Shown in pieces: positions 1 through 6,900 of a stretch of 8,834 nucleotides of DNA. The position numbers were made by a program, and so were the translations under genes. Every line of letters starts with the position of its first letter. Position 1 is the stretch's first letter. The DNA is from DTU018 sp964618175 (GTDB lineage Bacteria; Bacillota; Syntrophomonadia; Syntrophomonadales; Syntrophomonadaceae): the NCBI GenBank assembly GCA_964618175.1, contig CAZTZX010000081.1, forward strand, positions 1-8,834, in the 5' to 3' direction. The notes beneath the pieces were generated by a model, which was not told where the DNA came from, did no database searches, and saw nothing but the letters and a program-made list of their open reading frames with translations.

Positions 1-1
1 C

Positions 2-481
2 ACCCGGGTGGGAGAAGGCCCATTTCCTAGCGAACTGTGTGATGAATTAGGCGAGACCCTGCGGCAAAAAGGAGCCGAGTTTGGTACTACCACCGGCCGA
101 CCGCGCCGTTGTGGTTGGCTGGATGCAGTCATACTGCGCTATGCTGCCCGCATCAATGGGTTGACCGATTTGGCCATAACCAAGCTGGATGTTCTGGATA
201 GCTTTGCAACTGTAAAGATTTGCGTAGCTTACCGCTATCAAGGGAAGATTCTGCAAGAATTCCCGGAGAATCTGGCTATCCTGGACAAATGCGAACCAGA
301 ATATATCGAAATGCCCGGCTGGCAGCAGGATCTGAGCGATGTCACCTCTTATGAGGAACTGCCGCCCAACGCCCAGGCCTATATCGAAAAAATGGAGGAA
401 CTGGCCGGGGTTAAACAAGCCGTAGTAGCAGTGGGCCCCAAACGCAGCCAGACCATTGTCAGCCGCCAGATGTTCGAATGA
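2..481 (+). CDS. purA: Adenylosuccinate synthetase, C-terminal part (5' truncated)
   Basis: Adenylosuccinate synthetase joins IMP and aspartate using GTP, the first committed step from IMP to AMP, in the cytosol. The frame is open from the window edge (first full codon at base 2) to TGA at 479-481, giving about 159 residues, roughly the last third of a family whose members are about 430 residues long. Visible signatures are TRVGEGPFPSE at the very start, the substrate-binding loop GTTTGRPRRCGWLD, the guanine-recognition motif TKLDVLD, and the C-terminal GPKRSQTI nucleotide-contacting segment. The upstream two thirds lie outside the window, so the start cannot be assessed. The gene is followed on the same strand by a tRNA with its own promoter. 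It is an ordinary housekeeping gene and marks this end as core chromosome. Identification is very secure. Confidence 0.97.
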   Translation, partial: TRVGEGPFPSELCDELGETLRQKGAEFGTTTGRPRRCGWLDAVILRYAARINGLTDLAITKLDVLDSFATVKICVAYRYQGKILQEFPENLAILDKCEPEYIEMPGWQQDLSDVTSYEELPPNAQAYIEKMEELAGVKQAVVAVGPKRSQTIVSRQMFE

Positions 482-498
482 TTTGCTAGAGACTGTTT

Positions 499-527
499 TT
501 GAAACGCGAGCAATGAAGTGATATAAT
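499..527 (+). promoter_or_regulatory. Sigma-A promoter for tRNA-Val
   Basis: TTGAAA (499-504) and TATAAT (522-527) are separated by exactly 17 bp. This is a near-perfect housekeeping promoter just after the purA stop codon. The expected transcription start is about 534, a few bases before the tRNA 5' end at 542, so the tRNA is probably transcribed independently of purA. It is a sequence match only. Confidence 0.8.
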
Positions 528-541
528 TTAAAAACTAAAAA

Positions 542-616
542 GGGCGCGTAACTCAGCGGGAGAGTGCTACCTTCACACGGTAGAAGTCGTGGGTTCGAAA
601 CCCTCCGCGCCCACCA
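542..616 (+). tRNA. tRNA-Val (anticodon CAC), CCA encoded
   Basis: The cloverleaf can be folded by eye. The acceptor stem is 542-548 (GGGCGCG) with 606-612 (CGCGCCC). The D stem is ACTC/GAGT (551-554 with 562-565). The anticodon stem is CTACC/GGTAG (567-571 with 579-583) around loop TTCACAC, which places anticodon CAC at 574-576 and so decodes valine GUG. The T loop TTCGAAA is at 594-600. Discriminator A613 and CCA at 614-616 are encoded. One oddity is that the T stem (589-593 with 601-605) has a T:T mismatch at its second pair (590 with 604). A sigma-A promoter precedes it, and a minus-strand toxin-type gene pair converges on it downstream. Confidence 0.96.
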
Positions 617-630
617 TAAGAAGACAGAAT

Positions 631-655
631 AGCGAGGGTTTTTATAGCGCTCGCT
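631..655. terminator. Small hairpin between convergent tRNA and toxin gene, possible bidirectional terminator
   Basis: AGCGAG (631-636) pairs with CTCGCT (650-655) across a 13-nt loop. It lies 14 bp past the tRNA CCA and 21 bp past the stop of the minus-strand nucleotidyltransferase gene. Read on the minus strand the stem is followed by the T-rich ATTCTGTCTTCTTAT; on the plus strand it is followed by GTTTGTGTG. The stem is only 6 bp, so its strength as a terminator is uncertain. Confidence 0.4.
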
Positions 656-676
656 GTTTGTGTGCAGGGAACTAAC

Positions 677-1360
677 CTATTGAATTGCTTCCCAAAATTT
701 GTCCTTCTGAATCTTTAGTAAAAATTGCTTTATTCTAGCCCACTCCTGACTGCCAAGAGTGTCGAAACCTGATCCTTTATGATTTTTCATCTTGGGATCC
801 AGGTCATTATCTGCATCAACAAAATATCCTAAGCTCCGTAATATCAGGGGTAAGTTGAAGTTTACACTAACATATTTCGTTTTAAGGGTTTTTATTATAT
901 CCTCAAAGGTCATTCGATTGTCTCTTAAGATATGATATATGTCCACAAAGTCTTTCTTAGATCCCCTCTGAGCTATAGCTATCATTTTCATAGCTGCGAT
1001 ATCCTCTATATTGGCCAGAGCTATGTTTCTGTATCGTACAGTAGGTGACACCAATGGGTACATAGTTCTAAAAAAACTCAACTTACATTCGTCTTCACCT
1101 TTACTGATAATGCAATTCAAGGTATCTTCATCGCTATTAATTACTCTAACCTGGTAAGAAGTTTCTAATTCTGCAATTATATAGTCCACTCTGAACTTAT
1201 CTTGAGTAAAGAAATCCAGGTCATAGGATTCTCTATGACCTAACTGCAGAGCCAAGCTGGTACCACCAGCAAGATAAAAATTATACTTACTTATAATCGT
1301 CGAGTCAGCTAGTAAATCTATGGCGTCTATTAAAACTTTATCCACGCATTCTTCAAACAA
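677..1360 (-). CDS. AbiEii/AbiGii-type nucleotidyltransferase toxin
   Basis: This 227-residue protein belongs to the AbiEii/AbiGii (DUF1814) nucleotidyltransferase family. In type IV toxin-antitoxin and abortive-infection systems such proteins stop growth by transferring nucleotides to a target, in some cases tRNA. The family's first motif is at residues 32-50: GGTSLALQLGHR followed by the metal-binding DLD (Asp47, Asp49) and two Phe. The second diagnostic block is at 125-144, K-M-I-A-I-A-Q-R-G-S-KKD-F-V-D-I-Y, with the conserved KD and downstream Asp. No signal peptide or membrane segment is visible. The start is TTG at 1358-1360, preceded by AAGGAGGAG at 7-nt spacing. It overlaps the upstream DUF6922-like gene by 31 bp, so the two are probably translationally coupled. 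Whether it is toxic, and its target, cannot be read from sequence. AT content is clearly above the flanking genes, suggesting horizontal acquisition. Confidence 0.88.
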   Translation of the reverse strand: MFEECVDKVLIDAIDLLADSTIISKYNFYLAGGTSLALQLGHRESYDLDFFTQDKFRVDYIIAELETSYQVRVINSDEDTLNCIISKGEDECKLSFFRTMYPLVSPTVRYRNIALANIEDIAAMKMIAIAQRGSKKDFVDIYHILRDNRMTFEDIIKTLKTKYVSVNFNLPLILRSLGYFVDADNDLDPKMKNHKGSGFDTLGSQEWARIKQFLLKIQKDKFWEAIQ

Positions 1361-1635
1361 ATTATCTCCTCCTTAGGTATCCCTAAGACGTTGGCTAGCA
1401 TGTGGGCTGCCTTTTTATCTATATTTTTATTAGATTTAACCTCAGATCTAATAGTTTCTTCCGAGTAGACATTCCAAAGCCATTTATAGGCGTGTTCATC
1501 CCCAAAGTTGATTATTCGCTCAATTATTTTGCTTTTATTCACTTCTAAGTCTATTTTCTCTATTTCAGTATCCCAGAAAATAGCCCTAAATTTTAACAAC
1601 TCGCGTTTCCTTGATCTTAATACTGAGGGATTCAT
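1330..1635 (-). CDS. DUF6922-like small protein, putative cognate antitoxin
   Basis: This is a 101-residue protein resembling the DUF6922 family, small proteins often encoded directly upstream of AbiEii-type nucleotidyltransferases. Recognisable features are the segment from Phe-Trp-Asp (about residues 20-22) through I-D-L-E, then I-I-E-R-I-I-N-F-G-D, K-W-L-W, an E-E-T-I-R segment, and a helical C-terminal part with LANVLGIPKEE. It is rich in Lys and Glu and has no membrane segment. The start is ATG at 1633-1635 with AAGGAG 7 nt upstream. The 3' end overlaps the toxin-type gene by 31 bp in another frame. Gene order (small protein first, nucleotidyltransferase second) matches AbiE-type modules, so an antitoxin or repressor role is inferred. 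It lacks the obvious winged-helix plus long C-terminal domain of classical AbiEi, which is roughly twice its size. Confidence 0.75.
   Translation of the reverse strand: MNPSVLRSRKRELLKFRAIFWDTEIEKIDLEVNKSKIIERIINFGDEHAYKWLWNVYSEETIRSEVKSNKNIDKKAAHMLANVLGIPKEEIICLKNAWIKF
1366..1374 (-). promoter_or_regulatory. Ribosome binding site fixing a TTG start
   Basis: The minus strand reads AAGGAGGAG, then 7 nt, then TTG at 1358-1360. This near-perfect anti-SD match supports the rare TTG start for the nucleotidyltransferase; the next in-frame Met codon is far downstream, past the catalytic motif. The site lies inside the 3' coding region of the upstream DUF6922-like gene. Confidence 0.8.
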
Positions 1636-1653
1636 GTTGATCTCCTTCTTTGT

Positions 1654-1714
1654 TTATCTATAAATAAAAGCTTATCTATATTCTATTATAGGCTATATTA
1701 TAGCGATGATTCAG
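1654..1714 (-). promoter_or_regulatory. Candidate promoter/operator of the DUF6922-AbiEii operon
   Basis: Upstream of the antitoxin-like gene the minus strand carries two TATAAT boxes (1685-1690 and 1697-1702). The first has a weak -35 (CTGAAT, 1709-1714) at 18 bp. Between the promoter and the gene is a direct repeat TTATCTATA (plus-strand 1654-1662 and 1672-1680, 18-bp period). CTATTATAG (1683-1691) and CTATATTATAG (1693-1703) are near-palindromic. Such repeats suit negative autoregulation of a toxin-antitoxin operon, but the whole stretch is AT-rich and chance repeats are likely. Confidence 0.4.
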
Positions 1715-1861
1715 TCGAAAAGTGGAGTTGTAATCCATCTGCTTCCAAAGATTATTATATGATGGGAGTTAAGTCTATAATAGCCGAAACGAGGTTGTTT
1801 GTTATGGATATACTGCCCCCGAAACATCAACGTAGTTAGGCAACATTTTGTACAATTGAAG

Positions 1862-1888
1862 AGGGCGGCGGGAAAATCCCGCCGCCCT
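1862..1888 (-). terminator. Strong GC hairpin ending the acyl-CoA ligase operon
   Basis: AGGGCGGCGGGA (1862-1873) and TCCCGCCGCCCT (1877-1888) form a perfect 12-bp stem around an AAA loop, 35 bp beyond the ligase stop codon. On the minus strand it is followed by CTTCAATTGTAC, only moderately T-rich, so it could act as an intrinsic terminator or an RNA 3'-end stabiliser. It also insulates the AbiEii cassette from the operon. Confidence 0.75.
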
Positions 1889-1923
1889 GGTCTGCTAAAT
1901 CCTTGTTTTGTTTAACCTTCTGC

Positions 1924-3585
1924 TTACCCGCGGGCTTGCAGAGCTTGTTTGTCGGCTTTGCCGACGGTGGTTCTGGGCAGGGCATCCATAAACTCTACCA
2001 AAGCGGGCACTTTATAGGGGGCCAGGCTTTCACGGCAGTAGGCTATGACTTCCTCAGCGGTCATGGTTTCACCTGGTTTTAGGGCTATAAAGGCCTTAAC
2101 AGTTTCACCGCGTTTGGGATCAGGAACTCCTATTACACAGGCTTCTACAATTTTGGGATGGGCAAACAAGACTTCTTCCACATCGCGAGGATATACATTG
2201 AAGCCACTGCAAATGATGATATCTTTTTTGCGATCCACTATGAAGACGAAGCCTTCTTCGTCAATATAGCCAATATCTCCGGTGTAGAGCCAGTCTCCCC
2301 GGATAGCTGCGGCTGTTTCCTCCGGATTTTGCCAGTATTCACTTATCACCTGGGGGCCGCGGGTAACTATTTCGCCTAATTCACCCCGGGGCATCACTTG
2401 GGTGCCGGTGTCTACGTCGGCAATGATAATATCGGTATCAGGCCATACCAGGCCGCAGCTGCCATATTTGCGAGTGTTAAATGCATTGGCGGTAATAATG
2501 TTCAATGTTTCTGACAAGCCGTAACCTTCAATGATATGGCCGCCGGTGAGGCGTTCAAATTCCTTCATGGTTTCTACTGCCAGGGGAGCAGAACCACAGA
2601 ACATACCTTTCAACGAGCTGATATCAGCATTAGCGATATCGGGGTGGTTTATCAGACCTATGATCATGGCCGGTACCGCGGCAAAGATAGTAGGTTTGTT
2701 CTTTTGTATTGCTTCCAGCAGATTGTCAGCATTGGGAACCGCCACCAGCACCATGTTACCGCCGGTATAAAGGTTAACGCTGACCACGAAGTTAAAGCCA
2801 TAGACATGGTTTAAGGGGATCGCGCCCAGAGCCCGATAGTCTTCCTTGGCTACTGCCGTAAAGCCTCTGGCACTGATGCTGGAAGTGCGAATGGCCTGAG
2901 ACATGATCATAGCATTGGTCAGGACACATCCTTTGGGTACACCAGTAGTACCACCGGTATATTGCAATCTGGCTATATCATCGCCGGTTACTTCTATGTC
3001 CGGTTCAGCATTGCTGGCATTGGCCAGGAGTTCGTTTAGATCATATATACCTTCACCAGATCCTATTTCTACCGGGCCGCTGGGTACCTGGAAATAGATG
3101 ACTCTTTTGACGGGGGACTTAGGATCTTTCAGTAGTTCGATAGCCTTGGAAGCGAACATAGCCATGACGATAACGGTTTCCGTGCCACTGTCAGCGAACT
3201 GATGTGCCAGTTCCGGTACGGTATAGAGTGGGTTGGTAGGAACTTCGATCATACCGGTTTTAAATAGAGCCTGTAGCGCCAAAACGTATTGAGGTACGTT
3301 GGGGGCCATGATAGCTACCCGGTCACCTTTTTTCACGCCCAGATCCAGCAGGGCGTTGGCGATACGCCGGCTCATGTCGTTGCAGACTCCATAGGGTAAA
3401 ACGATATCACCCATTAATATATAGGGCTTGTCAGGAGTTTCTTCGGCCCACTTATTGAACCACCATTTGGCCGGATAGGACGGATAATCATAGTGGACAG
3501 GTGACTCAGGATCTAAACGCGATTCCCAGGTATGCCGCCATTTTGCTACATCTGCTTCAAATTCTTTCAGATAACTACTCTCCAT
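1924..3585 (-). CDS. AMP-forming acyl-CoA synthetase (long-chain fatty acid--CoA ligase-like)
   Basis: This 553-residue ANL-superfamily enzyme activates a carboxylic acid with ATP to the acyl-adenylate and then to the CoA thioester, in the cytosol. All core motifs are present: the P-loop YTGGTTGVPKG (209-219), GYGLSET (354-360), YTGD (434-437), the hinge DRKKD (451-455), GFNVYP (461-466), and the C-terminal catalytic lysine in PRTTVGK (Lys543). Length is normal for long- or medium-chain acid:CoA ligases, but chain length cannot be read from sequence. The start is ATG at 3583-3585 with AAGGAGG at 9-nt spacing. It is the last gene of the minus-strand cluster, separated from the flavoprotein gene by about 330 bp of repeat-like DNA, and is followed by a strong hairpin. 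In context it supplies the CoA ester on which the crotonase and oxidoreductases could act. Confidence 0.95.
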   Translation of the reverse strand: MESSYLKEFEADVAKWRHTWESRLDPESPVHYDYPSYPAKWWFNKWAEETPDKPYILMGDIVLPYGVCNDMSRRIANALLDLGVKKGDRVAIMAPNVPQYVLALQALFKTGMIEVPTNPLYTVPELAHQFADSGTETVIVMAMFASKAIELLKDPKSPVKRVIYFQVPSGPVEIGSGEGIYDLNELLANASNAEPDIEVTGDDIARLQYTGGTTGVPKGCVLTNAMIMSQAIRTSSISARGFTAVAKEDYRALGAIPLNHVYGFNFVVSVNLYTGGNMVLVAVPNADNLLEAIQKNKPTIFAAVPAMIIGLINHPDIANADISSLKGMFCGSAPLAVETMKEFERLTGGHIIEGYGLSETLNIITANAFNTRKYGSCGLVWPDTDIIIADVDTGTQVMPRGELGEIVTRGPQVISEYWQNPEETAAAIRGDWLYTGDIGYIDEEGFVFIVDRKKDIIICSGFNVYPRDVEEVLFAHPKIVEACVIGVPDPKRGETVKAFIALKPGETMTAEEVIAYCRESLAPYKVPALVEFMDALPRTTVGKADKQALQARG

Positions 3586-3601
3586 ATTATATAGCCTCCT
3601 T

Positions 3602-3916
3602 GTAAAAATGATCTCAATATCTCTGCCGCTGATCCTACCAGAACCTTAGTAATTACCACCTTCGGGGATACCCCCCTACGGGCACCCCTGGTGAAATTCC
3701 TTGGTGAATCCGTCTTGGGTTGCGAACAATGCGTGGCATTTCCTGCCGGTTCTAAGGTTTGAGCTTTGAGATTGCCGCGTCGCTTTGCTCCTCGCAACTC
3801 TAATTGTACCTGTCAGGGTACATCGGCAACCTTACTTGTGTTCATAACCCGCAGGGTTTGAACACATCAGGCGTCCCCGAAGGGGGGGAGTCCTTTAGGG
3901 CAATGACAGGCTTAAG
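3602..3916. repeat. Composite intergenic repeat, REP/MITE-like dispersed element
   Basis: No credible gene lies in these 315 bp. The core, read on the minus strand, starts with TTGCGAGGAGCAAAGCGACG and ends GCGGCAATCTC (3797 down to 3768). It resembles dispersed repeats of the GTCATTGCGAGGAGC...GGCAATCTC type that I recall from intergenic regions of many bacteria. Around it are several foldbacks: AATGC-gtg-GCATT (3728-3740), TGTACC-N6-GGTACA (3805-3822), and a 12-bp stem with one bulge pairing GTGTTCATAACCC with GGGTTTGAACAC (3838-3865). The decamer CCTTCGGGGA (3659-3668) has an inverted copy at 3874-3883, near the two ends of the stretch, and AACCTTAG (3642-3649) is inverted at 3752-3759. 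GGCAATGAC at 3899-3907 matches the other end of the core type. It splits the operon between the flavoprotein and ligase genes. Exact boundaries are uncertain. Confidence 0.6.
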
Positions 3917-4891
3917 CTAGGCGGTAAATCTGGCCAGGTTTTTGGCCAAGATTTCTTGAGCTTCGTTTACCATCCGATCCAGCAGTTCCTGACAGGTCAC
4001 TACGTCCTTAATCATGCCGATGGACTGTCCCACCATAAAAGCAGCCTGATTAACATCTCCGGTCTTATAGGCTTCTTTCATCCTCTGCCCCGAAATCAGC
4101 GGGGCTAATTCGTTTAAGCCACCTCCGTTCTTTTCAACCTCAAGAATATTGGCTACAATATCATTCTTCAGGGCGCGTCCCTGCAGATTGATGCTTTTGT
4201 TGATCAGGGTAGTATCCTGTTCCTGCCGGTTGATCAGCTCTTGACGGAAATTTTCATGTACTTGGCATTCCTTGGTAGCTATAAACCGGGTGGCCATCAG
4301 CACTCCTTCGGCTCCCAAGGTCAGTGCGGCGGCTAAACCGCGGCCATCAGCGATACCACCTGTGGTAATGACCGGGATGGATACCGTCTCGGTCATTCTG
4401 GGGGTAAGTACCATAGTGGTCACATCATCGTTTAAAGGATGTCCGCCTTCCTCGATACCGGCGGCAATCACCGCATCATAGCCGAATTTCTCAACATTGC
4501 GGGCGTGTCTTACTGCCCCGACTTTGTGCATGATTTTAACTCCGGCGGCATGAACCATATCCATGTATTTGGTGGCTGGTTTCCCGGAGACTTCGATAAC
4601 AGTAACCTTTTCCTCACAGCAGACCCGGAAATAATCGTCATAAGTTTCCTCGGTGATTCGGAAAGAAGGAAACAGGGTGATATTGACCCCCAGGGGTTTA
4701 TTCGTTAGTTTTCTAGCCTCTTGTATAGCCGCCCGCAACTCGTCGCCGCTATCGTAATTGGCAGCGGTTATATTGCCTAATCCACCGGCATTAGATATGG
4801 CTGCGCATAGGGCAGGTGTGGAAAGCCACAGCATGCCGCCGCAGATGATGGGGTATTTTATTCCAAACAGTTCGGTGATCCTTGTTTTCAT
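3917..4891 (-). CDS. Nitronate monooxygenase / FabK-like FMN-dependent oxidoreductase
   Basis: This 324-residue TIM-barrel flavoprotein belongs to the nitronate monooxygenase (2-nitropropane dioxygenase) family, which includes the FMN enoyl-ACP reductase FabK. Family features are the N-terminal G-I-K-Y-P-I-I-C-GGM (10-20), SNAGGLGNI (33-41), GIEEGGHP with conserved His151 (145-152), and the FMN phosphate-binding run GGIADGRGLAAA and LGAEGVLMATRF (178-203). The start is ATG at 4889-4891 with AAGGAGG at 6-nt spacing. It lies 29 bp after the crotonase gene in the same operon. Family annotation is often misleading in anaerobes, where a true oxygen-using nitronate oxidase is unlikely. Given CoA-ester neighbours, a reductase or isomerase acting on an enoyl thioester is an equally reasonable inference. 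Which of these applies cannot be decided from sequence. Confidence 0.88.
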   Translation of the reverse strand: MKTRITELFGIKYPIICGGMLWLSTPALCAAISNAGGLGNITAANYDSGDELRAAIQEARKLTNKPLGVNITLFPSFRITEETYDDYFRVCCEEKVTVIEVSGKPATKYMDMVHAAGVKIMHKVGAVRHARNVEKFGYDAVIAAGIEEGGHPLNDDVTTMVLTPRMTETVSIPVITTGGIADGRGLAAALTLGAEGVLMATRFIATKECQVHENFRQELINRQEQDTTLINKSINLQGRALKNDIVANILEVEKNGGGLNELAPLISGQRMKEAYKTGDVNQAAFMVGQSIGMIKDVVTCQELLDRMVNEAQEILAKNLARFTA

Positions 4892-4920
4892 ATATTTCCT
4901 CCTTAGCTAGTTAGTCGCCG

Positions 4921-5703
4921 CTAACGGTTTTTGTAAACGGGGGGGCGTTTTTCAATAAAGGCTTGCATGGCTTCCTTCTGGTCTTCGGTTCCGCAGCAGT
5001 AGGTAGCCTGCGCTTGCTCGAAGTAAAGCCCGGCCGCCACACTGCTTTCATTGGCCAGGTTGATGCCCTTTTTGGCAAAAAACAGGCCGGCGGGCGGAAA
5101 GGTACACATATTTTTGGCCATCTTAAAGGCATAATCACGCACCTCTTCTGGTTTTACAACCACCTCCACCAAACCAATGCGCTGAGCCTCATCGGCCTTG
5201 ATTTGTTCGCAGTTCATAATCATACGCTTGGCTTGGCCGATACCAATCAATTGGGTCAAACGGGTGGTGCCGCCATGATCCGGGGATAGGCCAAAGCGCA
5301 CCTCTTGAATGGCAAACTCACTATCTTCGGCAGCGATGCGGATATCGCAGGCTAAAATCAATTCGGTGGCGATGCCAAAACATAGGCCATTCACTGCCGC
5401 TATCACTGGAATCCCCAGATCTTGCCAGAATGAGTAAATGCGCTGGTTATGGGTAAGTTTTTCCATTACCATTTGAGAATTTAGTATCCCCAAACTGGAA
5501 AAATGGATGCCTGCCGAAAAATGCTTGCCCTTGGTCTGAATGATCACGGCTCTAAGGGACTTATCCTCCGCGATCTTTTCTTGAATACGCCCGATATCGT
5601 CGATTAGCTCCCAGTTAAAAAAGTTGTAGCCTTTGGGATCGGTCAGGTTGATAATACCAATATTATCAACCACTTCATAAGCGACATTCGAGGTAATTTC
5701 CAT
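4921..5703 (-). CDS. Enoyl-CoA hydratase/isomerase (crotonase) family protein
   Basis: This 260-residue crotonase-fold protein is of standard length for enoyl-CoA hydratases. Both catalytic acids of mitochondrial enoyl-CoA hydratase have counterparts: Glu114 in FGIATEL and Glu134 in FAIQEVRFGLSP. A further Asp142 sits in SPDHGGTTRL where hydratases usually have Gly. The oxyanion-hole region is unusual: HFSAGIH (61-67) has His where AGxD is common, and the GGG of NGxxxGGGxEL is G-I-A (110-112). Hydratase, delta-isomerase or hydrolase chemistry are all possible. The start is ATG at 5701-5703 behind AAAGGGGAG. The gene follows the FNR gene by 21 bp and precedes the flavoprotein gene by 29 bp, so it is part of the same transcript. 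It presumably acts on the CoA ester made by the ligase. Confidence 0.93.
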   Translation of the reverse strand: MEITSNVAYEVVDNIGIINLTDPKGYNFFNWELIDDIGRIQEKIAEDKSLRAVIIQTKGKHFSAGIHFSSLGILNSQMVMEKLTHNQRIYSFWQDLGIPVIAAVNGLCFGIATELILACDIRIAAEDSEFAIQEVRFGLSPDHGGTTRLTQLIGIGQAKRMIMNCEQIKADEAQRIGLVEVVVKPEEVRDYAFKMAKNMCTFPPAGLFFAKKGINLANESSVAAGLYFEQAQATYCCGTEDQKEAMQAFIEKRPPVYKNR

Positions 5704-5724
5704 GCTAGTCTCCCCTTTCTGATC

Positions 5725-6900
5725 TTAGATCATTACAGTTAAATCAGACAACGGATAGGCCCGGCAGGAATGAATATAACCCAGGGAACGATCGGAGTGG
5801 CGCACAAGGGCACCGCTGGGTTGGAAAACCTGCCCGGCAGTCATCTTTATCCGGCAGAGGCTACACTCGCCGGTGCGACAGCCATTGGGAACAGCTAGTC
5901 CGGCTCGCTCCAGTGCCGTCAGGACGGGTTCGCCGGCCCGGGTATTGATGGTCACTGTCTCACCGCTGGGGCGCTGTACTGTGAGAGTAACCGGTTGATC
6001 AGCAGATATGTCCTTGGGCCAGCCCGGATCGGCCAAGACATCTTCCGGGGCTATAAAAGCTTCGCTGCGGAGGGCCCGGCGCCTTACTCCCAGTGATTCC
6101 AATTGGTTGGTGCAGAACTTCTGCATAGCCGAGGGCCCGCATAGATAGAAGGTGGTACCAGCAATATCATCAACCAAATCCTTGATAAGCTGGGCATCAA
6201 GTAGGCCGCTGCGACCCTGATCTCCGGGGTCGGGCTCGGAGAGAACTAATTCAAACTTAAAATTAGGATGTAGCTCGGCCCGGCGCATCAGTTCCGGCAG
6301 AAACAGGGCATCTTTAACACTGCGGCAGCCATAGAGCAACAGGATATCCAGATCAAGGTTTTGATCAGTAAAGGTGCGGATCATGCTCATAAATGGCGTA
6401 ATTCCCGTACCGCCGGCTAGCATTACTAGCTTTTGGCCATGAAATAAAGGATTGTGATAGAAATGTCCCAAGGGCCCGCTGCTGGTCAGGGTGTCGCCCA
6501 CCTTCACCTCATCTAAAAGGTAGTTGGATACAAAACCATCTTCCACCCGCCCAATGGTCAAATCATAATAAGCGGTTTGCGTCGGTGATGATGAAATACT
6601 GTAGGGCCGGCTGGTCTGCACCCCGTCGATTTGCACAGTTAAGTTTACGTACTGACCGGGAAGAAAGGGGGGCAGACTTTGTCCGTTGGCGGCTAAGCGC
6701 AGGGTTTTGGAGTGGGCGTTTTCGGCAATGATTTCCGACACGGTCAATTCCAGCTGTTGGGGATGGAGACGGTTGATTACCGCTGCTTTTAGGCCGCGTT
6801 CACTCCGATAATCCCGCCCATATTTCTGACAGATCTCTACTTCTCTTTTAATATCCTGATAGCCTTTTAATTCAGGCCTTATATCTTTACGTGCACTCAT
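5725..6900 (-). CDS. Ferredoxin-NAD(P)H reductase fused to C-terminal [2Fe-2S] ferredoxin domain
   Basis: This 391-residue soluble electron-transfer protein couples NAD(P)H to a one-electron carrier through FAD and a plant-type [2Fe-2S] cluster. Domain order is: a charged N-terminal extension of about 50 residues with no recognised motif; the FAD domain with RPYSISSSP (98-106); the NAD(P) domain with GGTGITPF (163-170) and YLCGP (252-256); and a ferredoxin domain (about 303-391) with ligands Cys341, Cys346, Cys349 and Cys379 (C-x4-C-x2-C-x29-C). The layout is like Hcr and the reductases of oxygenase and desaturase systems. The ATG (6898-6900) overlaps the upstream oxidoreductase stop codon in TAATG, with AGGGGAGGG just upstream, so the two genes are translationally coupled and probably partners. 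The natural electron acceptor or donor is unknown; pairing with the neighbouring FAD oxidoreductase is inferred. Confidence 0.93.
   Translation of the reverse strand: MSARKDIRPELKGYQDIKREVEICQKYGRDYRSERGLKAAVINRLHPQQLELTVSEIIAENAHSKTLRLAANGQSLPPFLPGQYVNLTVQIDGVQTSRPYSISSSPTQTAYYDLTIGRVEDGFVSNYLLDEVKVGDTLTSSGPLGHFYHNPLFHGQKLVMLAGGTGITPFMSMIRTFTDQNLDLDILLLYGCRSVKDALFLPELMRRAELHPNFKFELVLSEPDPGDQGRSGLLDAQLIKDLVDDIAGTTFYLCGPSAMQKFCTNQLESLGVRRRALRSEAFIAPEDVLADPGWPKDISADQPVTLTVQRPSGETVTINTRAGEPVLTALERAGLAVPNGCRTGECSLCRIKMTAGQVFQPSGALVRHSDRSLGYIHSCRAYPLSDLTVMI

Noticed and set aside
47..418. 123-codon minus-strand open frame
   Set aside because: It lies antisense inside purA, whose plus-strand protein is unambiguous.
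594..616. tRNA 3' end as an integration attachment site
   Set aside because: I saw no second copy of the tRNA 3' sequence in the window and no integrase gene.
3567..3797. 76-codon minus-strand open frame before the ligase
   Set aside because: It is a translation of the intergenic repeat, overlaps the ligase start in another frame, has no ribosome binding site and no recognisable domain.
3728..3865. CRISPR-like array in the foldback-rich stretch
   Set aside because: The foldbacks differ from each other and there is no regular repeat-spacer period or cas gene.
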